Assembly (NCBI RefSeq): GCF_039534165.1
Contig: NZ_BAAAUX010000041.1
Coordinates: 1-11,690 of the forward strand
Length of the DNA: 11,690 nt
Reading direction: 5' to 3'
Source: Saccharopolyspora_D taberi
Lineage (GTDB): Bacteria; Actinomycetota; Actinomycetes; Mycobacteriales; Pseudonocardiaceae
Part shown: piece after piece, positions 1-5,206 of the stretch
How the letters are laid out: the number at the start of each line of letters is the position of its first letter
How positions within the stretch are numbered: the first letter of the stretch is position 1
Notes under the pieces: model-generated
What the model was told of the DNA's origin: nothing
What the model saw: only the letters and a program-made list of their open reading frames with translations
The model's database searches: none
Program-made: the position numbers and the translations under genes

Positions 1-2
1 CC

Positions 3-119
3 GGTCGCGGTCAGGGCGCCGAGGACCAGGAGCACGAGCGTCCGAGCTGGCTCGTCGAGGACGAGGACGTCTGGACCGACAACATGCCCAAGACCGCGCC
101 GCCCGTTTTCGGCGCCTGA
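3..119 (+). CDS. C-terminal tail of an ESX/PPE-like protein (5' end outside window)
   Basis: An open frame enters from the left edge and ends at TGA 117-119, giving 38 residues. They contain the acidic and aromatic stretch RPSWLVEDEDVW followed by MPKTAPPVFG. From memory, tails of this type close large PPE-domain or WXG100-type substrates of type VII secretion in Pseudonocardiaceae. The EspG-family gene directly downstream, 44 bases after the stop, supports that reading because EspG proteins are chaperones for PE/PPE substrates. No domain core is visible here, so the family assignment is inference from the tail and the neighbour. Only the 3' end can be annotated. Confidence 0.55.
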   Translation, partial: GRGQGAEDQEHERPSWLVEDEDVWTDNMPKTAPPVFGA

Positions 120-163
120 TCCGCTCCGGCTCGGAAGGGCCGGCCTGATTGCGAGGGGGAAGT

Positions 164-976
164 GTGTCCGGACGATGGCGGTTGCCTCCGCTGTGGTTCG
201 ACCTGTGCTGGGAGATCGGCGGGTTCGACGAGTACCCGTTCCCGATCGCGGTCCGCTCGCACGGCCAGACCCTGGAAGAGCGCGCGGTGCTCAGGCAACG
301 CACCCTCCCCGAGCTGGAAGCCGCCGGGCTGGCCACCGACTTCGGGCTGACGCGGCAGTTCGCCCAGGTGCTCGCGCACATCGCCAAACCCGGCCTGTGG
401 ATCGAAGGGCTGTGGATGCCCGACGACACCAACCCCTCGCCCGCGCGGCTGCTGTCGGTGGTCGCCGAGGGCGGATCGATCCTGCTCGTGCAGGCTCCCG
501 GTGAGACCGAGGCGCACGGCGGGGACGTCGAGATCTCGGTGCACCCGCGCACCTCGATCGCAGCCGCGACCGTGCGGGGCATGCCGGCCGCCGCACCGGG
601 ACAGCGTCCGCTCGTCTCGGTGCCGCTGAGCGCGTTCGCCCCGCGCGAGGAGGAGAGCTACGCGGAGCGTGGAATCCTCCAGTCCAGCACCGCGAGCCGG
701 GAGAAGCCCGGTGAGCAGGTGCTGCGCGAGATGCTCGGCGCGCAGCACTTCCGGGACGGCCAGTTCACCGCCAACCTCCGCGACCCGATGGGCCGCACCC
801 ACCGCTCGCAGCCGCTGAAGTGGTTCGACGCCTTCGAACCCGACGGCCGCTACGGGCTCGGCACCCGGGAGTTCGTCGACCGCGAGAACGAGCTCGTGCT
901 CATGCCGATGGGCCCTTCCGACTTCGCCGCTTCGTTGGACAAACGTGTCGACGAGGTCCGCGCGAAGGGCGCTTGA
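164..976 (+). CDS. ESX secretion-associated protein, EspG family
   Basis: This 270-residue protein matches the EspG family (about 250-300 residues), cytosolic chaperones that bind PE/PPE-type substrates and keep them soluble for an ESX (type VII) secretion machine. The N-terminal signature is visible: PLWFDLCWEIGG around residues 9-20, then the block PFPIAVRSHG (about 25-34) and an ERAVLRQ segment. The middle is beta-rich, and no signal peptide or membrane segment is seen. The GTG at 164 is chosen because GAGGGGG (153-159) sits just upstream at good spacing; an in-frame TTG at 149 would add five residues and lose that ribosome site. The gene follows a PPE-like tail by 44 bases, so the two are probably cotranscribed. 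No eccC, eccD or mycP gene is in view, so the pair may be an orphan cluster served by an ESX system elsewhere. The family call is firm; the substrate is inferred. Confidence 0.85.
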   Translation: MSGRWRLPPLWFDLCWEIGGFDEYPFPIAVRSHGQTLEERAVLRQRTLPELEAAGLATDFGLTRQFAQVLAHIAKPGLWIEGLWMPDDTNPSPARLLSVVAEGGSILLVQAPGETEAHGGDVEISVHPRTSIAAATVRGMPAAAPGQRPLVSVPLSAFAPREEESYAERGILQSSTASREKPGEQVLREMLGAQHFRDGQFTANLRDPMGRTHRSQPLKWFDAFEPDGRYGLGTREFVDRENELVLMPMGPSDFAASLDKRVDEVRAKGA

Positions 977-1042
977 TCTCCCGCCGCCCGGCGGGCTCGC
1001 AGCTCGACCCGAACCCCGAATCGATCAACGGGAACAGCCAAC

Positions 1043-1189
1043 GGGAGCAGTCACGTCCTGGTCGAGCTGGCCGGACTTCTGAAGGCAGGACGTCTCGATC
1101 CGGACACGGGAACCGAGGCGCGGGCATCACGCGCACACGCCGACGTCGGTCGCGCGGTCGTGGACTTCGCCCGGTTCCGGTCGAAGCGC
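1043..1189 (+). pseudogene. Protein-like fragment with no start codon (possible gene remnant)
   Basis: In the frame of position 1052 the translation suddenly looks like a real helical protein: VLVELAGLLKAGRLDPDTG, then AHADVGRAVVDFARF. It then turns into low-complexity Arg/Ser sequence past about 1190. No ATG, GTG or TTG start with a ribosome site precedes it. I do not recognise the family. At its right end a second protein-like segment begins in a different frame (from about 1180), so the two could be one gene broken by a frameshift or two fragments joined by a deletion. This is a judgement from composition only, and it could be chance in GC-rich DNA. Confidence 0.3.
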
Positions 1190-1413
1190 TGCAGGACCCG
1201 AAGCAGAACATCTTCATCGCGGCGCAGCACATCGCGGATCTCAAGCAGCAGACCGAGTTCGCCGATGTCCCAGCCGATCAGCTGACACCCGGGCAAATGC
1301 AGGAACTCGCGGCCCGCTACAACGGCGGACCACACTGGCAGGGCGAAGACGCTCAAGGATACGGCCGGGGTTTTCTCAAGAACATCCCACAGGCGCGCGA
1401 GGCGATGGAGTAG
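1180..1413 (+). pseudogene. Truncated C-terminal piece of a lysozyme/transglycosylase-like protein
   Basis: The last 77 codons of a long open frame ending at TAG 1411-1413 read as convincing protein: DPKQNIFIAAQHIADLKQQ, then LTPGQMQELAARYNGGP, then YGRGFLKNI. The pattern of a helix rich in N, I and A, then 'AxRYNGGP' and 'YGxxFL', resembles the end of SLT/lysozyme-like domains, where a YNxGP motif lines the glycan-binding cleft. The catalytic Glu region, which would lie upstream, is absent. There is no start codon in this frame between 977 and the segment, and the sequence before it is Arg-rich nonsense. The best reading is a decayed or truncated gene. The fold assignment is tentative and rests on the YNGGP/YG pattern. 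Confidence 0.45.
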
Positions 1414-1441
1414 TTCGAACGTCATCCGGGAGTTGAGAACA

Positions 1442-1750
1442 TTGGAAGCGACGGACCAACAACCGGCCGCCCCGCGGAACACGTGGGGCGGCGTGCTCAC
1501 CGCTCTCATCACGGATCTGGTGCCGGTGCCGTTCCTCTACTTCGCGTACGCCCTCCCCCCGGACGGGCCCTGGGACCGACAGGCGATCTACGTCGACCAG
1601 ATGTCGTCCTGGTTCGCGATCTGGGCCTCGGTGGTGATCCTGGTACCGCAGGGACTGCTGGCGTGGCTCCGCATCCTCCGGCTGCCGTGGTTGGTCGTAC
1701 CGATCGCGTGCCTGCTGCTCGCGATCGGCCGCTACCTGTCCGTGCGATGA
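1442..1750 (+). CDS. Small hypothetical membrane protein
   Basis: This protein of 102 residues has about three hydrophobic segments, near residues 18-38, 55-77 and 80-98. A short polar N-terminus and a hydrophilic loop (PPDGPWDRQAIYVDQ) lie before the second segment. TTG 1442 is chosen because GGGAG (1428-1432) lies 9 bases upstream; an in-frame TTG at 1433 would overlap that site. I do not recognise a family and no catalytic motif is visible. It follows a region of gene remnants and converges on the dioxygenase gene, with only 10 bases between the two stop codons. A short integral membrane protein is the most that can be said. Confidence 0.6.
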   Translation: MEATDQQPAAPRNTWGGVLTALITDLVPVPFLYFAYALPPDGPWDRQAIYVDQMSSWFAIWASVVILVPQGLLAWLRILRLPWLVVPIACLLLAIGRYLSVR

Positions 1751-1760
1751 GCGCCCGTGA

Positions 1761-2285
1761 TCAGCCCGCCAGCGGGAGGTCGTAGGTGCGGCGGACGCTG
1801 GAGCCCAACTCGGCGATGTCGGCGCCGTAGACGTGCAGCGAGATCGCCTTGGTGTCGCAGGCGTTGCGGACCAGGTGGATGTCTCCCGGCGGGGCGAAGC
1901 CGCAAACGTCCCCCGCCGGGTTGGTGACCTCCTGGGTCGGCACGAGGTGGCCGTCGTGCACCGCGTACCGCTGCTCGTGCTCGACGCCCTCGTACACGCC
2001 CGTCACGCACCAGGCGACGTGGTCGTGCACGGGGGTTCGCTGCCCCGGCAGCCAGACCAGGGCCACCACCGAGAACGATCCGTCCGGTTCGACGTGCAGG
2101 ACGTGCTGGGTGTAGCGGTCGGGGTCGCCGGTTCGCTGGTCCTCCCGCAGGAGCCCGGGTTCGGGCAGGAACGGCCGCAGCGCCGCGGCGACCAGCTCCG
2201 CGGTTCTGGCCGCGGATTCCTTCCGCCGCACGGATTTCCGGATCGCCGCCACCATTTCTTCCTGCTGCGCTGTCATGGATTCCAC
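1761..2285 (-). CDS. Cysteine dioxygenase family thiol dioxygenase (Gln type)
   Basis: This is a 174-residue cupin of the cysteine dioxygenase type I family: non-haem iron enzymes that add O2 to a small thiol to make a sulfinate. The iron ligands are visible as H87 and H89 in PVHDHVAWC and H137 in GDIHLVRN. A Ser-x-His-x-Tyr triad (S149, H151, Y153 in SLHVYG) matches the active-site triad of mammalian CDO. The position of the carboxylate-binding Arg60 (RYTRN in mammals) reads RYTQH here, with Gln60. Gln at this site is associated with 3-mercaptopropionate dioxygenases, so the substrate may be 3-mercaptopropionate rather than cysteine. A Cys (C93) sits close to the site of the Cys-Tyr crosslink. 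Numbering uses the GTG at 2285; ATG 2276 (171 residues) is an equally possible start, since neither has a strong ribosome site. The gene lies 60 bases after a LysR gene on the same strand, which probably controls it. Confidence 0.85.
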   Translation of the reverse strand: MESMTAQQEEMVAAIRKSVRRKESAARTAELVAAALRPFLPEPGLLREDQRTGDPDRYTQHVLHVEPDGSFSVVALVWLPGQRTPVHDHVAWCVTGVYEGVEHEQRYAVHDGHLVPTQEVTNPAGDVCGFAPPGDIHLVRNACDTKAISLHVYGADIAELGSSVRRTYDLPLAG

Positions 2286-2345
2286 GTTGCCCAGCGGGGG
2301 ATTCGCCGTCGACCACCGAAATCTTGGGTACCACCCCGGGTTTTC

Positions 2346-3254
2346 TTATGCCCCCAGCCGCATCTCCTGCCCCACTTGGCGGAACGTCTCCAGCATCAGC
2401 GCCGTGGCCGGGATTCCGGCGCGGTCCCGCAGCGCGTACGCCGAGACGCTGCGCTGCTCCATCCGCTGCACCGGGCGCTCGACCACCTTGGGGTGCTTGA
2501 GGAACGACAGCACCAGCCGCGGCATCAGGGCGATTCCCGCTCCCGCCGCGACCAGGCTCTGCACCGCGAGGTTGTCGTCGGTGGTGCAGGCGATGTCCGG
2601 TTCGAAGCCGACCGCCGCGCACGCGCGGACGAAGTGCTCGCGGCAGCGCGGGCAGCCCGCGATCCAGCGCTCCCCGCTCAGGTCGGACAGCGCCACCTCG
2701 CGCCGCCGGGACAGCCGGTGCCCCGCCGGGAGGACCGCCACCACCGGATCCGCCAGCACCTGCACGCCGACGACGTCCTCGGCCAGCCGCTCCTCGAACC
2801 CGGCGTAGGTGAAGGCGAGCGCGATGTCGCAGTCACCCCGCCGCAGCGCTTCCAGCGAGCTCGGCGGCTCGTCCTCGAACAGCTGTATCCGCAGGTCCGG
2901 GTGGGCCCGCGCGGTGCGGGCCGCGGCGGTGGCGACGATCGTCGCGCTGGCGCTGGGGAACGCGCAGATGCGGATGCTGCCCGCGCGCAGCTCGCGGATC
3001 GCCGCGATCCTGCTGTGCGCGGCGGTCAGCTCGCGCAGGACCGACGCCGCGTGCCGGGCCAGGATCTCGCCGGCCTCGGTGAGCCGCAGCTCGTGGCCGA
3101 CCCGGGCGAACAGGGGCGTGCCGACGCTGCGCTCCAGCGCGCGCATCTGCTGGCTGATCGCGGGCTGGCTGTAGCCGAGCCTGCGCGCGGCGGCCGAGTA
3201 GGAGCCGGCTTCGACGACCTCGTGGAACATCTTGATGTACCGCGGATCCACCAT
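2346..3254 (-). CDS. LysR-family transcriptional regulator
   Basis: This 302-residue protein has full LysR length. The N-terminal winged helix-turn-helix spans about residues 3-62, with the recognition region AAARRLGYSQPAISQQM (21-37) and the family hallmark LFxRxGxxLxLTEAG. From about residue 92 a two-lobed effector-binding domain follows (GSIRICAFPSASATI; GDCDIALAF; VAAGAGIALMP). The second lobe carries a Cys-x2-Cys pair, C201/C204 (GCPRCREHF), plus C212 and C223. From memory this pair recurs in an actinobacterial LysR subgroup, so it need not be a redox switch. The ATG at 3254 has an AGAAG stretch 8 bases upstream. The gene precedes the thiol dioxygenase by 60 bases on the same strand, so control of that gene by a sulfur compound is a reasonable inference. 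A 19-bp dyad overlaps its first base. Confidence 0.93.
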   Translation of the reverse strand: MVDPRYIKMFHEVVEAGSYSAAARRLGYSQPAISQQMRALERSVGTPLFARVGHELRLTEAGEILARHAASVLRELTAAHSRIAAIRELRAGSIRICAFPSASATIVATAAARTARAHPDLRIQLFEDEPPSSLEALRRGDCDIALAFTYAGFEERLAEDVVGVQVLADPVVAVLPAGHRLSRRREVALSDLSGERWIAGCPRCREHFVRACAAVGFEPDIACTTDDNLAVQSLVAAGAGIALMPRLVLSFLKHPKVVERPVQRMEQRSVSAYALRDRAGIPATALMLETFRQVGQEMRLGA

Positions 3255-3272
3255 TGCGAAAACTTCTCACAA
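3254..3272. promoter_or_regulatory. 19-bp imperfect inverted repeat at the lysR start codon
   Basis: TTGCGAAAACTTCTCACAA has the form TTGnGAnAAnTTnTCnCAA: seven of nine base pairs around a central base match as a dyad. It starts at the A of the LysR ATG and covers the upstream 18 bases, including the weak ribosome site. LysR proteins typically bind dyads near their own promoters. However, the exact T-N11-A spacing is not present about this centre, so the operator call is inference. Confidence 0.4.
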
Positions 3273-3312
3273 CGATCGCCTGCCGCGCCCAGCGCGAGCA
3301 ATTGACGCCAGC

Positions 3313-4230
3313 TCAGGCGAGTTCGATCCGCCGGTAGGCGTCGGTGACCAGGTCCCAGAAGGCGGGGACGTCGAGCTCGGTGGCGACGGCCGCGTTGGGC
3401 TCGGCGCGGAAGTCGGTCACGGTCATCCCCGCGGTGAACCTGCCGTGCACCTCGACGTCGACCCGCGCGGGCACGGTCCTGATCAGGTCCGGGCGCGCCA
3501 CGTACGCGACCGCGCAGGCGTCGTGGATGGCCGGGCCCTCGCCCGCGTAGTCGGCGTGCGAGCCGTAGAAGTCCAGGCACGGCGTCAGCAGTTCCGCGTC
3601 GAGCCTGCCCAGCTCGGCGAACCGGGTGCGCACCGGGGCGTTCGCCCGCGCCTGGTGGGTCAGGTCCAGGCCGATCATGACCGTCCGCCACGGGGCGCCG
3701 AAGGCGACCGCCGCGGCCTCCGGGTCGGCGTGCACGTTGAACTCGGCCGCCGGGGTGACGTTGCCGCGACCGTAGGACCCGCCCATGATCACGAACTCGG
3801 CCGCCCACTCCGCGATCCGCGGCTCCTTGTGCAGCGCCAGCGCGATGTTGGTCAGCGGCCCGACAGCGGCGAGGCTGATCTCACCCGGCGCGGCGGCCAG
3901 GGTGTCGATGATGAAGTCCACCGCGTGCGCGTCGACGAGCTTGGACCGCGCTTCCGGCAGCGCCACGCCGCCGAGGCCGGACGCGCCGTGCACGTCGGCT
4001 GCCGTCTTCGGCGCGCGCACCAGCGGGCGGCCCGCGCCGCGGGCCACCGGGACGTCCATGCCGTAGAAGTCGACCAGCCGCAGCGCGTTCTCGGTCGTGT
4101 GCTCCAGCTCGACGTTGCCGCCGACCGTGGTCAGGCCGACCAGCTCCAGCTCCGGCAGGCCGTGCGCCAGGCCGATCGCCATCGCGTCGTCGATGCCCGG
4201 GTCGCAGTCGAGCAGCAGTTTCTTCCCCAC
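3313..4230 (-). CDS. Inosine/uridine-preferring nucleoside hydrolase
   Basis: This 305-residue protein belongs to the IunH-type nucleoside hydrolases, which cleave ribonucleosides into ribose and a free base for salvage. The N-terminal Ca2+-binding aspartate cluster is clear in DCDPGIDDA, with D10, D14 and D15 at the same numbers as in the Crithidia enzyme. Further family blocks are TTVGGNV (35-40), HGASGLGG (81-88), AVGPLTNIA (122-130), EFNVHADPEAA (163-173) and the C-terminal IHDACAVAY with H236 and D237, the expected catalytic His and Ca2+ ligand Asp. There is no signal peptide, so it is cytosolic. GTG 4230 is preceded by GAGGGAA, a good ribosome site. Only 6 bases separate it from the Fic-like gene upstream, so the two are surely cotranscribed. 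Substrate preference (purine or pyrimidine) cannot be read from the sequence. Confidence 0.93.
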   Translation of the reverse strand: MGKKLLLDCDPGIDDAMAIGLAHGLPELELVGLTTVGGNVELEHTTENALRLVDFYGMDVPVARGAGRPLVRAPKTAADVHGASGLGGVALPEARSKLVDAHAVDFIIDTLAAAPGEISLAAVGPLTNIALALHKEPRIAEWAAEFVIMGGSYGRGNVTPAAEFNVHADPEAAAVAFGAPWRTVMIGLDLTHQARANAPVRTRFAELGRLDAELLTPCLDFYGSHADYAGEGPAIHDACAVAYVARPDLIRTVPARVDVEVHGRFTAGMTVTDFRAEPNAAVATELDVPAFWDLVTDAYRRIELA

Positions 4231-4236
4231 GTTCCC

Positions 4237-4989
4237 TCAGCCTTCCTGCACCGCGTCGGCGATGGACTTCGCCTCCCGCGCGCCCGCCTCCAGCGCGCCG
4301 CAGCAGTGCACGATCCACTTCGCGACCCCGTCGGGCTCTCCGGAGGCGAACGCCTCCGCCGCCGCGGCGTACTCCGCCTGCTTGCGGAAGTACGCGACCT
4401 CCGGCACCACGAGCCCCTTCGGGTCCAGGCCGCTGCTGATCACGCACAGTCGTGCCGCCGCCCGCGCGATCACCCCATCGGCCGAACCGAAGGGCGAGAG
4501 CGCGAGGAGCTCGCCGTGCACGACCGCCGCCAGCACCGGGCCCGGGATCGCGCCCTGCGACCGGCCGCTCGCGTCGGCGACGATCTCGGAAAGCAGCGCC
4601 AGCCGCTCGGAGGCAGCCGGGTCGGGCCTGCCCAGCAGTTCCTGGTCCTCGACCAGGTCCGCCGCCGCGAGGACGTGCAGCCTGGCCAGCGCCTGCGACG
4701 GCGCGCGCTGCCAGGTCGGCAGCAGCGGGCCCATGCCCTCGGCGATCCGCAGCGCGCCCGCCAGCAGCGGGTCGCTGACCTCGCCGCTGTCCGGGATCTC
4801 GGTGGCCCCGCCCGCGACGGCGGCCGACGCGCGCGCCGCGCGCACCGACGCCTCGGCGGCGGTCGCGGGCCAGCCGCGCCGGTTGGCCGGGTGCCGGTGG
4901 ACCTCGTCGATCGCCGCCCGGGCCGCCTTCACGGCGTCGGCGACACCGTCCAGCTCCAGCAGCGGAAGGAGCGTTTCCTGCGCGTTCAC
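4237..4989 (-). CDS. Fic-fold-like protein with a degenerate active site (often annotated 'oxidoreductase')
   Basis: This mostly helical protein of 250 residues matches a family found next to acetyl-CoA synthetase in actinomycetes, from memory usually annotated 'oxidoreductase' or Fic family. The segment HGELLALSPFGSADGVIAR (158-176) aligns with the Fic motif HPFxxGNGRxxR: Pro166, Phe167, Gly172 and Arg176 are kept, Asp171 stands for Asn, and Ser165 replaces the catalytic His. Upstream, ARASAAVAGG (52-61) resembles the Fic inhibitory helix SSxIEG with Ala in place of Glu. Such a protein should not transfer AMP by the usual mechanism; a binding or regulatory role is possible. No dinucleotide-binding motif supports the 'oxidoreductase' name. 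GTG 4989 is chosen because it gives the usual length and avoids the unconserved N-terminal extension to 5175, although no strong ribosome site precedes it. It is divergent from acsA and 6 bases before the nucleoside hydrolase. Confidence 0.7.
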   Translation of the reverse strand: MNAQETLLPLLELDGVADAVKAARAAIDEVHRHPANRRGWPATAAEASVRAARASAAVAGGATEIPDSGEVSDPLLAGALRIAEGMGPLLPTWQRAPSQALARLHVLAAADLVEDQELLGRPDPAASERLALLSEIVADASGRSQGAIPGPVLAAVVHGELLALSPFGSADGVIARAAARLCVISSGLDPKGLVVPEVAYFRKQAEYAAAAEAFASGEPDGVAKWIVHCCGALEAGAREAKSIADAVQEG

Positions 4990-5117
4990 GACCAGGACGC
5001 TACCGGGCACCGGGCACGACCCGACGCCCGCGCGGAATGGGACGTGTGCCACAGTGACGGCAGTGGCGCGCTGCGTAATGCGCTGATTTCGGACAGTAGG
5101 CAGAAATTGGTCTGAAC

Positions 5118-5135
5118 CAGGGGGGACAACCCCTG
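5118..5135. promoter_or_regulatory. Perfect 6-bp inverted repeat in the acsA divergent promoter region
   Basis: CAGGGG (5118-5123) and CCCCTG (5130-5135) flank a 6-base spacer, GGACAA. The dyad lies in the 217-base gap between the Fic-like gene and acsA and just upstream of the putative acsA promoter, where an operator for either gene could sit. No bound regulator can be named. Confidence 0.3.
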
Positions 5136-5162
5136 TTGGAGCAAGCTCGATCGCATTACGGT
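5136..5162 (+). promoter_or_regulatory. Possible acsA promoter
   Basis: TTGGAG (5136-5141) and TACGGT (5157-5162) resemble actinobacterial -35 and TAnnnT -10 boxes, but the 15-base spacer is short. A start near 5169 would leave a leader of about 38 bases that ends in the strong ribosome site AGGGAGG (5191-5197). Confidence 0.3.
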
Positions 5163-5206
5163 TCTGAGAGCACACCGCGCCCCATCAGCCAGGGAGGTTC
5201 TCCGCA

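Noticed and set aside
11..802. 263-codon minus-strand open frame over the EspG gene
   Set aside because: Composition is a shadow; the plus strand encodes an EspG protein with a good ribosome site.
820..1413. One continuous 197-codon gene
   Set aside because: Its first half overlaps the EspG gene and is Arg-rich nonsense; only the last 77 codons look like protein, so it is treated as a fragment.
2290..2345. Hairpin around GGTACC between lysR and the dioxygenase
   Set aside because: Only four pairs with a three-base loop; not convincing as a terminator or operator.
3284..3296. CGCGC-CCA-GCGCG hairpin as terminator between the nucleoside hydrolase and lysR
   Set aside because: Only a 5-bp stem with no T tract; readily expected by chance in this GC content.
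4990..5110. Promoter for the minus-strand operon
   Set aside because: A TACTGT box is present but no -35 element at acceptable spacing could be found, so no site is listed.
1833..5115. Two long plus-strand open frames (1833-3305 and 3232-5115)
   Set aside because: Arg/His/Ala-rich low-complexity translations opposite clear minus-strand genes; no motifs.
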